Of a stretch of DNA of 64,000 nt, positions 18,849 through 30,887 are shown piece after piece; within the stretch, counting starts at the first letter, position 1, and each line of letters starts with the position of its first letter. Both the position numbers and the translations under genes were made by a program. The DNA comes from JASGKO01 sp049840595. Lineage in GTDB: Bacteria > Verrucomicrobiota > Verrucomicrobiia > Chthoniobacterales > Chthoniobacteraceae. The notes below the pieces were generated by a model that was given only the letters and a program-made list of their open reading frames with translations, was not told the origin of the DNA and made no database searches. The stretch is from assembly GCA_049840595.1 (NCBI GenBank), contig JASGKO010000027.1, forward strand, positions 1-64,000. The letters run 5' to 3'.

Positions 18849-20317
18849 ATGAAGACCAAAATTGTCGCCACGATCGGTCCCGTGACCAATAACCCCGAAT
18901 CGCTGCGGGCGCTCAAGGAGGCGGGGATGAATGTGGCGCGGTTAAATGGATCGCATAGCAATCTGGAGTGGCATGCGCGCACGATCCGCTTGATCCAGGA
19001 GACGCTGCCCGGTCTGCCCATTCTGCTGGATGTTCCCGGGCGGAAGATTCGCACGCTGCAACTGAAGCATGAGCCCAGCTTTGTGACCGGCGATTTGCTC
19101 ACGCTGACGACCGACCACTCGCATGATGGCACGCAGAAGGTGCCGGTGAGCTATACCGGCCTGCACGAGGATTTGAGCGTCGGGGCGACCATTCTCGCGG
19201 ATGATGGCACGCTGCGGTTCATCGTCGAAGCGATCGAGGGGCGGGACATCATTTGCCGGGCGGATTGCAGCGGCACGCTCAAGAGCCGCAAGGGCATCAA
19301 TGTGCCCTACGTGAAATTGCAGGGGCCGGCGGTGACGGAGAAGGACGGGGCGATGATCAAGTTCGTCCAGGAACACAATGTGGACTTCGTGGGAATCAGT
19401 TTCGTCGATTCGGCGGAGCACGTGCGGCAGATCCGCGCGCTGATCGGTGGGCGTGCGCCCAAGATCGTCGCGAAGGTGGAAAACGCGAGCGGGCTGGCCC
19501 ATCTCGAGGAAATCGTGGAAGCGGCGGACGCGATCATGGTGGATCGCGGCGATCTGTCGGTGGAGACCCGGCTGGAGGATCTCGCACTGTTTCAAAAGCG
19601 CATCCTCGCGGCGGCGAATCGCCATGCCAAGCCGGTGATTATTGCGACGGAGATGTTGCACACGATGATTGCCAATCCCTTCCCGACGAAGGCCGAGGTG
19701 AGCGATATTACCAATGCCATTTTGGACGGGGCCTCGGCCACGATGCTCTCGGGCGAAACGGCGGTCGGACAATATCCGATCGAGTGCGTGGCGACGATGC
19801 GCCGCATTGCCACGGCGGCGGAGGCTTATGTGCAAAGTCATCGCATTCCCGGCGTAGAGACTCTGGTGGATACCGTGCCCGAGGCGACCGGCAAGGCGGT
19901 GGGCTTTATGTGCCGCACCCTGCCGGTGACGAAGATCATCGCCATTACCCGCACTGGTTTTGCCGCGCGGGCGATTTCTCCCAGCGCCTTCCGCAGCCGG
20001 TGCTCGCCGTGAGCAACAACGCCAGCCTGGCCCGGAGTTGCAATCTGCTCTCCGGCGTTACGGGCCTGCATGTGGACATTCCATTTCTCGACACGAGTCT
20101 CGATCACATCCCGCGCTGCCTGGAGGAGCTTTGGAAGCGCGGGGAACTCGATTACGAAGACCTCATTCTGATCACCGCCGTGAGCTACCCGAAATCGGGC
20201 AACCGAATGAATCTGTTGCAGACCCACGAGGTCGCCGATCTGGTCGAGGCCTTCGGTTGGAAACATCCCGACGCTTTCTCCGTCACTACCCCGGAACCCG
20301 AACCCGTCATTGCGTAA
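18849..20317 (+). CDS. pyk: Pyruvate kinase paralogue 1 (divergent), one frameshift
   Basis: KIVATIGPVTNNPESLRALKEAGMNVARLNGSHS is a clear pyruvate kinase start. The catalytic Lys and metal Glu are in KIVAKVENASG, the metal Asp in RGDLSVET, and the catalytic Thr in VIIATEMLHTMI. The usual MVARGDLG reads MVDRGDLS, and the usual RLNFSH reads RLNGSH, so it is divergent from the second copy at 55496. A one-base break near 19980 precedes the C-terminal domain (PVLAVSNNASLAR ... ILITAVSYP). Joined length is about 489 residues. The ribosome-binding site AAGGAGA precedes the start. It probably makes pyruvate and ATP from phosphoenolpyruvate, though the altered motif leaves room for another substrate. 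Confidence 0.88.
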
Positions 20318-20332
20318 AAAGGAAAGGAACTT

Positions 20333-21053
20333 ATGTCTGACTCCACCATCATCGTCATTGCCCTGGTTGTCGGGGCCTATTCGCTCATCCAATCGCTCTT
20401 CGGCGTCGGGCTGCTGGTCTTTGGCACGCCGACTCTGTTGTTGCTGGGGATTCCGTTCCAGACTGCGCTCTGCTACCTGTTGCCGGCTTCGGCCACGATC
20501 AGCCTGCTGCAGTTGCGCAAGAACTCTCGGGCAGGCCGATCTGAAGCGGGAGATCGCCTGGTATTGCATTCCGGGCGTGATTGCCGGACTGGCGGTCCTG
20601 ATCAGCCTGCGGCATACCGTGAATATCCGGCTCTGGGTCGGCCTGCTGTTGCTGGTGACGGCGGGCATCCGCTGCTTTGCCTTTGCGGCGATCAAGCGGT
20701 CGCTCAAGTCCCATTCCCGCGCTGGCTTTGCGCTGGTCGGGCTGATCCACGGCTTTACCAATATGGGTGGTGGGCTCCTGTCCATCCTGGTCTCCAGCCT
20801 GCGCACGGAAAAGACGAGCATCCGCACAAATGTGGCCTTCGGCTACTTCGTGATGGCGCTTTCGCAGATTCTCATGCTGGTCCTGTTCTGGAATCAACGG
20901 ATTCCTCTCGCGGCGGTGGGAATGATGGTCCTTGCGGCCACGGTCTATGAGCTGGCCGGGCAGCGTTTGTTCCAGCTTACCAGTGAGCGCGGCTACCAGC
21001 AGTTGCTCACCGGCTTCATTGCCGTGTTCGGAATCTCGCTCATTACCCTGTAG
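20333..21053 (+). CDS. TauE/SafE-type permease 1, one frameshift
   Basis: This membrane protein has about eight hydrophobic segments and family traits such as SLIQSLFGVGLLVFGTPTLLLLGIP near the start and GLIHGFTNMGGGLLSILVSSL in the second half, each a copy of the internal repeat. A one-base break near 20525 follows ISLLQLRKN. Joined length is about 240 residues. TauE/SafE proteins export sulfite, sulfonates or other organic anions. It begins 15 bases after the pyruvate kinase stop with a strong AAGGAAAGGA ribosome-binding site, so the two are likely one operon. The substrate is not known. Confidence 0.85.
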
Positions 21054-21122
21054 CGGGTTTTATGTCACACGGATGGTGCAAAATTCCGCTTGCAAATCCA
21101 TATTGAGATCGTAGGGATATGA

Positions 21123-21141
21123 AAGTCTATTCAATAAATAG
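21123..21141. promoter_or_regulatory. Small AT-rich hairpin in front of the 55-residue membrane-protein gene
   Basis: GTCTATT and AATAGAC form a 7-bp inverted repeat around CAATA, 20 bases before the ATG at 21162. It could be an operator or an RNA hairpin near the start; no partner protein can be named. Confidence 0.35.
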
Positions 21142-21161
21142 ACAAAACAAACCACGATCCC

Positions 21162-21329
21162 ATGAGTGTCCTCATTATTTTTGCTGCAGTCCTCGCTTTG
21201 CTCTCCCTGTATGGGCTGGCGCTGCTGGCGGTCGGAATGGTCTCCGCCCCGCTGGGGATGGAGGATCGCCTGGGCTTTCATCTGGTAAAAAACCCTTACG
21301 CGGAAAAGCCGGGGGCTGCCCGGGGATAA
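21162..21329 (+). CDS. Small membrane protein, 55 residues
   Basis: MSVLIIFAAVLALLSLYGLAL forms one strong transmembrane helix. It is followed by a charged, Pro/Gly-containing tail (EDRLGFHLVKNPYAEKPGAARG) and a TAA stop. The frame begins at ATG 21162. It lies 10 bases before the next gene and ends cleanly. It could be a short hydrophobic helper of the carboxypeptidase or an unrelated small protein. There is no recognised family. Confidence 0.5.
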   Translation: MSVLIIFAAVLALLSLYGLALLAVGMVSAPLGMEDRLGFHLVKNPYAEKPGAARG

Positions 21330-21339
21330 GACGGATTTT

Positions 21340-22181
21340 ATGCACGCATTGACCTTGCCAATCCCCTGGTGGGCGGTGGAGCCTGAAACGATGGCTCCCG
21401 CTGGTTCGCCCGCCTTGATCAAGAAACTGCTGTTGCCCCTGTTTGTGCAGGTCGCGATGTCGGATTCCTTGCGCGCGGATTCGCTCGGCTTCTGGCGCCT
21501 GGGCGAGGAACGTTACTGGCTGCCGCGCTTCGTTTTTCAGCGCACTCCTCGCGTCAAGCAACGGATCAAGATCGGCATTTTTGCCGGGATTCATGGCGAC
21601 GAACCGGCGGCACCCATGGGCTCATGGACTTTGTGCGCGAGTTGGACTCCGATCCGGAGCTGGGTCGCGATTACCAGCTTTTCCTCTACCCGATCTGCAA
21701 CCCCACCGGTTTTCTGGATGGCACGCGCCATTCCCGGAGCGGTCGCGACCTGAATCGCGAGTTCTGGCGCGGCTCGCCGGAGCCCGAGGTGATGCTGCTG
21801 GAGGAGGAACTTCGCCGCCAGCAGTTCGACGGCATCATCGCCCTCCACTCCGACGACACCAGCGATGGCGTCTATGGTTTTGTGAGCGGCTCCGTGCTCG
21901 CCGAGCATTTGCTGAAACCCGCGCTGGCCGCCGCCGAGCGCTCCCTGCCGCGCAACAAGCTGAGCAGGATCGACGGTTTTCACGCGGTGGAAGGGATCAT
22001 TTACTCCGGCTACGGCGGCATCCTCTCGGCCCCGCCCGATGCCCCGCGGGCGCCGTTTGAAATCGTGCTCGAAACCCCCCATCTCGCTCCGCAAAAGCTT
22101 CAGCAAGAAACCTTTGTGGCGTCCCTGAAGGCGATCCTCAAAGAGTATCGCCAGATGATTTCCTACGCGGCGGATTTATAA
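21340..22181 (+). CDS. Zinc carboxypeptidase / succinylglutamate desuccinylase-like (M14) protein, frameshifted
   Basis: The zinc motif HxxE is in IGIFAGIHGDEPAA, and the third ligand His is in IIALHSDDTSDG. CNPTGFLDGTRHSRSGRDLNREFW is the substrate-binding stretch typical of the AstE/AspA and M14 carboxypeptidase fold. A one-base break near 21615 falls between GDEPAAPMG and MDFVRELDSD. Joined length is about 280 residues. It could trim a peptide or remove an acyl group from an amino acid. A start at ATG 21457 would also give a complete domain. Confidence 0.8.
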
Positions 22182-22264
22182 ACTTTATGGCTCATTACGA
22201 CCGGCGACCGGCGGCATTCCGGAGCTTGGAAAATGATTGCTTTGCGACCAGATGGCTGCCTAAC

Positions 22265-22285
22265 TTGACTCTTCAAGTAGAGTTG
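22265..22285. promoter_or_regulatory. Possible Rrf2 autoregulatory operator
   Basis: TTGACTCTTCAAGTAGAGTTG contains the inverted repeat ACTCT-6-AGAGT and ends 4 bases before the ATG of the Rrf2 gene. The position fits an operator overlapping the start or a leaderless transcript. Binding is not shown; this is inference from symmetry and position. Confidence 0.35.
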
Positions 22286-22289
22286 CCAT

Positions 22290-22859
22290 ATGAAAATGTC
22301 CAAACGCGGCGAGTACGCCATGAGAGCCTTGATCGATCTGGGAATAGCTCAGGAGTGCGGCCGTGATTTGGTTAAAATTGGAGAAATCGCGCAAAAGGAG
22401 ATGCTGCCCATGAAATTTCTGGAGCAAATTCTCAATCAATTGCGCGAGGCGGGCTTCATTGAGAGCAAGCGCGGCAAGCAGGGCGGCTACTTTCTGGCGC
22501 AACCCATGTCGAAGATCAAAATCGGGCATGTGGTGCGGCTGATTGATGGCCCCCTGGCTCCCATTAGTTGCGTAAGTGTCACGGCTTACGAGCGTTGCAC
22601 GTGTCCCGACGAGGAGCACTGCGGCCTCCGCATGCTCATGCTGGATGTGCGCAACGCGATTGCGAACATCCTCGATCGCTACAGTCTCGCCCAGGTGGTC
22701 GAGGTCACGCTCCGCAAGTTGAAGCGGGACAACGTCCAGCCTTCCTTCGCCGAGGCGATGATGGGGGTGACCGAAATGGATGCCTCCGTGACGAAGGACC
22801 CGATCAAGCGCAAAGCCTCTCCCAAAACAAACTCCAAAACCAAAAAGGCAACCACATGA
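22290..22859 (+). CDS. Rrf2-family transcription regulator (first gene of transporter operon)
   Basis: The winged helix begins at KMSKRGEYAMRALIDLG, and the recognition region includes LPMKFLEQILNQLREAGFIES and KRGKQGGYFLA. A Cys cluster follows, PISCVSVTAYERCTCPDEEHC, in a CX8CXCX5C spacing that could hold an Fe-S cluster or sense thiols. A basic tail (KRKASPKTNSKTKKATT) ends the protein. The stop overlaps the next start (ATGA), so it is translated together with the sulfonate-type ABC transporter it probably controls. Regulation by sulfur source is an inference from this context and from related regulators such as CymR. Confidence 0.88.
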   Translation: MKMSKRGEYAMRALIDLGIAQECGRDLVKIGEIAQKEMLPMKFLEQILNQLREAGFIESKRGKQGGYFLAQPMSKIKIGHVVRLIDGPLAPISCVSVTAYERCTCPDEEHCGLRMLMLDVRNAIANILDRYSLAQVVEVTLRKLKRDNVQPSFAEAMMGVTEMDASVTKDPIKRKASPKTNSKTKKATT

Positions 22860-23821
22860 AAAAAACACTCCTCCTCCTTACCACCGTCGCCGGGCTCGTC
22901 TTCTCCTCGGCGGCTGCGCAAGCCAAGACCGTTTTGCGGATCGGCTTTTTCCCGAATGTCACCCACGTGCAGGCGCTCGTGGCCCAGGCGATGGCCCGCG
23001 AGGGCAAGCCCTGGTTCGAGCCCCGGCTCGGCGCCGATGTCGAGCTGCAATGGTTTTCCTATAATGCCGGTCCGAGCGCGACCGAGGCCATTTTCGCCAA
23101 GGCGATTGATTTGACCTATGTCGGGCCCAGCCCGGCGGTCAACGCCTATGCCAAATCCAAGGGCACCGAGATCCGCGTCATCGCGGGAGCGGCCAATGGC
23201 GGCAGCGGTCTGATCGTGCAGCCTGATGAAAACCTGCAGACCCCCGCCGATTTCAAGGGCAAGAAAATTGCCACGCCCCAGCTCGGCAATACCCAGGATA
23301 TCTCCGCCCGCTCGTGGCTCATCGCCGGCGGCTTGAAAATCACGCAGACCGGTGGCGACGCCATGGTCATCCCGACGCAGAACCCCGATCAGCTCGCCCT
23401 CTTCAAGCAGAAGCAGATCGACGGCGTGTGGGCCGTGGAGCCCTGGATGTCCCGTCTGGAGCTCGATGGCGGCGGCAAGGCGCTCGTCGAGGAAAAGGAC
23501 GCCGTGATCACCATCCTGGTTTCGCGTGCCGGTTTCCTCAAGGAACAGCCCGATCTCGCCAAGGCCTTCGTCAAAGCCCATCAGGAATTGACCGCGTGGA
23601 TCAACGCCCACCCGGACGAAGCGCAGAAATATCTGGTCGATGAACTGACCACCCTCACCCATACCAAGGTGTCGCCAGAACTGATCGCCCACGCCTGGAA
23701 ACGCATCACCGTGACCGATCAAATCACCGCCGCCCCGTTCCAGGATTTCGTCAAAAAAGCAAAAGACGCAGGGTTCTTGAAAGTTGAGCCGGATTTGTCC
23801 AGTCTGCTGGCCCAACCATGA
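22856..23821 (+). CDS. ssuA: ABC transporter periplasmic substrate-binding protein (sulfonate/nitrate/taurine type)
   Basis: A signal peptide (MKKTLLLLTTVAGLVFSSAAAQA) is followed by TVLRIGFFPNVTHVQALVAQAMA. ATEAIFAKAIDLTYVGPSPAVNAY is characteristic of the SsuA/TauA/NrtA family (NMT1/ThiY-like fold). At 321 residues it is full length. It sits between the Rrf2 gene and the ATPase gene, with 4-base overlaps on both sides. The ligand is probably an alkanesulfonate or similar oxyanion; nitrate or a thiamine precursor cannot be excluded from sequence alone. Confidence 0.87.
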   Translation: MKKTLLLLTTVAGLVFSSAAAQAKTVLRIGFFPNVTHVQALVAQAMAREGKPWFEPRLGADVELQWFSYNAGPSATEAIFAKAIDLTYVGPSPAVNAYAKSKGTEIRVIAGAANGGSGLIVQPDENLQTPADFKGKKIATPQLGNTQDISARSWLIAGGLKITQTGGDAMVIPTQNPDQLALFKQKQIDGVWAVEPWMSRLELDGGGKALVEEKDAVITILVSRAGFLKEQPDLAKAFVKAHQELTAWINAHPDEAQKYLVDELTTLTHTKVSPELIAHAWKRITVTDQITAAPFQDFVKKAKDAGFLKVEPDLSSLLAQP

Positions 23822-24618
23822 TTACGGACGAACTGCAGGTCATCACTCCATCAAAACTTTCCGTGGAGAATGTCTCCAAGGAATTTCACGTGGGCCACAC
23901 GAAGGTCGTGGCACTGGAGAACGTTTCCCTCAACGTTGCGGAGGGGGAGTTCGTCTGTCTGGTGGGACCGAGCGGTTGCGGTAAATCGACGCTTTTGAAC
24001 ATCATCGCCGGGCTGGAACAGCCCACGAGCGGTCGCGTTTTAAGTGATGGCAAGGTCGTCACCGAGCCGGGACGCGACCGCATGGTGATGTTCCAGGAAC
24101 ATGCGCTTTTTCCCTGGCTCGATGTGATGGGGAATGTGCTGTTCGGCCTGAAATTGAAGCCGGGCCTCAAGGCGAACGAGCGCAAGGAAGTGGCCATGTT
24201 CTATTTGAAACTGGTCGGCCTCGAAAAGTTCGTGGATCGCAACGTCCACGAGCTTTCCGGCGGGATGAAGCAGCGCGTGGCCCTGGCGCGCGCGCTCGCC
24301 CCCAATCCGCGCGTACTGCTCATGGATGAGCCCTTTGCCGCGCTGGATGCGATGACGCGTGAGCAGCTCTACGGTGATATTCAGAGCATCTGGGCCGCGC
24401 GCAAGAAGACGATCATTTTCGTGACCCACAACGTGCGCGAGGCGACCTGCCTTGGCGACCGCGTGGTGCTCTTCTCGCCGCACCCGGGGCGGATTCGCGA
24501 GGAGTTCGCCATCAAGCTGGAGCGTCCACGCGACATCAATAGCGTCGGCCTCGCGGGTTACACCTCGGAGATCACCCGCGCCCTGAAAGGTTACACCGCC
24601 AAGGAGGTTGCAGAATGA
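23818..24618 (+). CDS. ssuB: ABC transporter ATP-binding protein (SsuB/TauB type)
   Basis: Walker A is GPSGCGKSTLLN (about residues 48-60), the ABC signature is LSGGMKQRVALARAL, and Walker B is RVLLMDEPFAALD. The D- and H-loops follow, with IIFVTHNVREA. The protein is 266 residues, standard for the nitrate/sulfonate class. It powers import for the neighbouring binding protein and permease. Start and stop codons overlap those of both neighbours (ATGA), so the genes form one unit. Confidence 0.95.
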   Translation: MITDELQVITPSKLSVENVSKEFHVGHTKVVALENVSLNVAEGEFVCLVGPSGCGKSTLLNIIAGLEQPTSGRVLSDGKVVTEPGRDRMVMFQEHALFPWLDVMGNVLFGLKLKPGLKANERKEVAMFYLKLVGLEKFVDRNVHELSGGMKQRVALARALAPNPRVLLMDEPFAALDAMTREQLYGDIQSIWAARKKTIIFVTHNVREATCLGDRVVLFSPHPGRIREEFAIKLERPRDINSVGLAGYTSEITRALKGYTAKEVAE

Positions 24619-25391
24619 AACGTCTCGCCATCAGTTTTGTCTTTTTTGCCGTGCTCGCCGCCCTCTGGCATTTTGTCACCATCTGGCAGGTGAATCGCGG
24701 GGCCTGGTCGCCGGTGCTGTCGCCGCTGCCGGAGGATGTCTGGGCCTATTTGTGGGCCTCGATCAAGGATGGGACGCTGCTCAGTGCCTCGATCGTGACC
24801 ATGAAGCGCCTGCTCCTCGGTTACTTTATCGGAATCGTGGCCGGGCTGCCGCTCGGCTTGCTCACCGCGCGTTTCCGCTGGATGAGCGACACGCTGGGTG
24901 TCCTCGCGCTCGGTTTGCAGACGCTCCCGAGCGTCTGCTGGGTGCCGCCGGCTTTGCTGTGGTTCGGCCAGTCCGAGGGCGCGATGCTCTTCGTCGTGAT
25001 CATGGGCACGCTTTGGTCCGTCATCCTCGCGGCGGAAAGCGGTGCGCGTAATGTGCCGCCGATCTATGCCCGCGCGGCCAAGACGATGGGCTCCCGGGGG
25101 ATGCATACCTGGATCAAGGTCATCCTGCCCGCCTCGCTCCCCTACGTCGTCGGTGGCATGAAACAGGGCTGGGCCTTCGCCTGGCGTTCCCTGATGGCCG
25201 CCGAGATCATGGTCTCTATTCTCACCGGCATGGGCCTTGGCAACCTGCTCCAGAACGGTCGCGATCTCAGCGCCATGGACCAGGTTTTCGGCATCATGAT
25301 TGTGATCGTGATCATCGGCCTTGCCGCGGATAAACTGCTCTTTTCGCCCTTCGAGACCTTCTTCAAGCGCCGCTGGGGATTGACGGGATAG
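24615..25391 (+). CDS. ssuC: ABC transporter permease (SsuC/TauC type)
   Basis: The protein has six hydrophobic segments and the EAA-loop region GARNVPPIYARAAKTMGSRG, followed by WIKVILPASLPYVVGGMKQGWAFAWRSLMAAEI. That pattern is typical of the BPD_transp_1 permeases of sulfonate/nitrate importers. Length is 258 residues. It is the last gene of the rrf2-ssuABC-like operon, and no monooxygenase (ssuD/tauD) follows, so desulfonation must occur elsewhere. Confidence 0.93.
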   Translation: MKRLAISFVFFAVLAALWHFVTIWQVNRGAWSPVLSPLPEDVWAYLWASIKDGTLLSASIVTMKRLLLGYFIGIVAGLPLGLLTARFRWMSDTLGVLALGLQTLPSVCWVPPALLWFGQSEGAMLFVVIMGTLWSVILAAESGARNVPPIYARAAKTMGSRGMHTWIKVILPASLPYVVGGMKQGWAFAWRSLMAAEIMVSILTGMGLGNLLQNGRDLSAMDQVFGIMIVIVIIGLAADKLLFSPFETFFKRRWGLTG

Positions 25392-25429
25392 TCCTTGGTG
25401 CAGAAAGCAGGATGTGGTAATTTCCAATC

Positions 25430-25660
25430 ATGCTTTTCAACCGCATCACCTCAGATCCCAAGCGGATGAATGGTCAGCCCTGTATTCGCGACCTTCGGCT
25501 TACCGTGCGCCGGGTGGTTGAGGCCGTGGCAATGTATCCGGATCGGGGGGATTTGCGACGCGAATACCCTGAGCTGGAAGAGGAGGACATTCGCGAAGCA
25601 TTAGCCTACGCGGCAGCGATTCTGGATGACCGGGTGATTGAGTTGGTGATGGCGAAATGA
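25430..25660 (+). CDS. DUF433 antitoxin-like protein
   Basis: RITSDPKRMNGQPCIRDLRLTVRRVVE is the DUF433 signature, a small winged-helix domain. The 76-residue protein ends with IELVMAK, and its stop overlaps the start of the DUF5615 gene (ATGA). Such pairs are treated as toxin-antitoxin-like modules with the DUF433 protein as the antitoxin. The role here is inferred from the pairing. Confidence 0.85.
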   Translation: MLFNRITSDPKRMNGQPCIRDLRLTVRRVVEAVAMYPDRGDLRREYPELEEEDIREALAYAAAILDDRVIELVMAK

Positions 25661-26019
25661 GGTTGCTTCTCGATCAAGGAGTTCCACTCACGGCTGCTTC
25701 GGTATTGCGGCAGGTTGGATTTGAAGCAATCCATGTCGGGGAAATAGGCCTTTCTAAAGCTGCGGATGAAGAAATTCTCGCTCGGGCATACAACGAAGAT
25801 CGAGTGGTGGTTACGCTCGACGCCGATTTTCACACCCTGCTGGCATTTTCTCACGCACCTAAACCTTCCGTGGTAAGAATTCGCATCGAAGGCCTGCGTT
25901 CAGAGCGTTTCTGTTCCCTGCTCGAAAAGGTCGTCGATGAGTGTCGCGATGATTTGAAAGCAGGGGCTTTGCTTTCCGTGCAAGAGCATCAAATCCGAAT
26001 TCGAAAACTCCCGCTCTAA
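25657..26019 (+). CDS. DUF5615 PIN-like protein (putative toxin)
   Basis: LLLDQGVPLTAASVLRQVGFEAIHVGEIGLSKAADEEIL and RVVVTLDADFHTLLAFS carry the spaced Asp residues of a PIN-like nuclease (Mut7-C/DUF5615 group). The protein is 120 residues and complete. It is coupled to DUF433 by a 4-base overlap. A ribonuclease role is expected but not shown. It ends directly beside the 3' end of the convergent Rrf2 gene. Confidence 0.85.
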   Translation: MRLLLDQGVPLTAASVLRQVGFEAIHVGEIGLSKAADEEILARAYNEDRVVVTLDADFHTLLAFSHAPKPSVVRIRIEGLRSERFCSLLEKVVDECRDDLKAGALLSVQEHQIRIRKLPL

Positions 26020-26457
26020 ATATCAAACGCCAGCGCATCCGGGCTGGGGCTCAGGCGGACGAGATCCTCGATCGTCTGGCTGCAAAGCGATGTTTGCATT
26101 TGCTTGCGGAAATCCAGCATCACCTTGCGGATCGGGCAGGTTGCAGGATCGGGGCAGGAGCACCGTTCCGCCGGGAGATCGGTCGCGCAGGGGACGGGGG
26201 CAATCGGGCCGTCCATGATCGAGATCACTTCACAGAGGCTGATCTCGGAGGCCGCCTTCCGCAATGCATAGCCGCCGCCGAGCCCGCGCTTGCTGATGAG
26301 CAGACCGGCGCGGCGCAGGGTGAGCAGGATTTGCTCGAAGAAACTTCACCGGAATATTCTCAGTGCGCGAGAGCTCCTGAATCTGCCAGGAACGCGGTTC
26401 GCGGGCGATCGCGATCAGCGCGCGCAGGGCGTATTCGGCTTTTTTGGAAAGGTGCAT
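26016..26457 (-). CDS. Second Rrf2-family regulator, one frameshift
   Basis: MHLSKKAEYALRALIAIAREP is an Rrf2 start. A one-base break near 26340 (after NIPVKF) separates it from the wing (KRGLGGGYALRKAASEISL). The Cys cluster PVPCATDLPAERCSCPDPATC has the same CX8CXCX5C spacing as the regulator at 22290, and both have DGPxAPxxC in front of it. The two are clear paralogues flanking the sulfonate transporter and the DUF433/5615 pair. Joined length is about 147 residues. It lacks the basic tail of the first copy. Confidence 0.8.
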
Positions 26458-26572
26458 GGATTAATCAGGCCACGAAATTCATGGGGAACCCGGAGAACAA
26501 AGCAGAATTGCGCCACCGAGGGAACCCGGAATGGAGAAATTCGTGTCATCATTCCACGCCGGGGTGGGATCG

Positions 26573-26758
26573 TTACTGGCGTGTGTTGTCCTTGATGATC
26601 TCGCCCGCATGGGCCGGGTTGTCGCTGATGAAGGGATTGTGGTCGTCGTCGGAGTCAATGATCCGCCAGCCGGATTTGACGGGCTTGGGTTTATTGCTCG
26701 CGCAGGCGGCGAGCACGAGCACGGGGCATATGAGAGCGAGGCGGAACAGGATTTTCAT
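26573..26758 (-). CDS. Small lipoprotein, 61 residues
   Basis: MKILFRLALICPVLVLAACASNKPKP is a lipoprotein signal with lipobox LAAC. The remaining 40 residues are polar (KSGWRIIDSDDDHNPFISDNPAHAGEIIKDNTRQ is the C-terminal sense, in parts). It lies divergent to dnaE with 99 bases between. No domain is recognised. It is too short for an enzyme and is probably an outer-membrane or periplasmic small protein. Confidence 0.6.
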   Translation of the reverse strand: MKILFRLALICPVLVLAACASNKPKPVKSGWRIIDSDDDHNPFISDNPAHAGEIIKDNTRQ

Positions 26759-26857
26759 CGGCAAGGATGTGACTTTCCCAAGCTTACCCGAAGCGGGCAT
26801 GAATTTCCAAACTTTCCCGCTTCGCCTCCGCACGAATGCGATTATAGTTCTCAAACC

Positions 26858-30322
<3,465 letters not shown>

Positions 30323-30370
30323 GTAGGGGATTTTGAGCATCTCTCAAAATAAATTCCCGAAACCTTTTGT

Positions 30371-30592
30371 AAGAACGCCAACGGCGTTCCCTCATCCAGC
30401 CCGTGGGTTGAGGCGACGCAGGAGCCTCTACCCCGGGACTAATCCTCCTAATCTTAAAACCCTGCAGGGGTTTCATCCTCGGCTAATCGGTGGATGGAAC
30501 CCCTGCAGGGTTCGAATCTATTTTCATGGGGGTTCCCAAGGTGGCTCGTTCCTCGCAACCTTGGGCTGGATGATTCAACGCCGTTGGCGTTG
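30371..30592. repeat. Dispersed palindromic repeat cluster downstream of dnaE
   Basis: The right half (30531-30592) is the inverted partner of 9133-9194 (57 of 62 bases identical). The left half (30371-30440) holds a looser copy in the opposite sense (AACGCCAACGGCGTT ... TCATCCAGCC). The centre carries AACCCTGCAGGGGTT at 30467-30481 and the inverse type at 30498-30513. The cluster therefore has an overall inverted layout. No coding frame of its own is seen. Confidence 0.75.
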
Positions 30593-30832
30593 GACTTCAA
30601 TCGGGAGCGTTTTGGCATCCGAAAAGGCCATCATTATCGATGGCGCGCGCATTTGATCCAAATCTCCCTCCTTAGCGATCTTGCCCCGCAATTCCAGTAT
30701 TTTCTTAAATCGACCGCCTTTGCTGAAATCCCGATCGATCTCGGCATCTTTTTGAGCAATGTAAGCGGACAACTCTCCCAATTCTGCTGGAGAGAGGGCA
30801 TCTACTTCCTTTTTGAGTTCAGTGATGTTCAC
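30575..30832 (-). CDS. Antitoxin-like small protein whose 3' end reads into a repeat
   Basis: MNITELKKEVDALSPAELGELSAYIAQKDAEIDRDF resembles short antitoxins that pair with RelE/ParE toxins. The natural end is probably near DLDQM (about residue 62), because similar proteins stop just after such a sequence. Here the frame runs on through ASPSIMM-like residues into the repeat cluster to a stop at 30575. No toxin gene follows on this strand, so it looks like an orphan whose downstream partner was lost when the repeat arrived. Family placement is tentative. Confidence 0.45.
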   Translation of the reverse strand: MNITELKKEVDALSPAELGELSAYIAQKDAEIDRDFSKGGRFKKILELRGKIAKEGDLDQMRAPSIMMAFSDAKTLPIEVQRQRR

Positions 30833-30887
30833 GCTTTAGCATATTAGCACCAAATTACTGGGCCAGCGCAGTTGATTTGAAGTCGGT

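Noticed and set aside
18849..20317. Programmed frameshift in pyruvate kinase 1
   Set aside because: There is no slippery heptamer with a downstream pseudoknot, and breaks of the same kind occur in many neighbouring genes, so sequence error is simpler.
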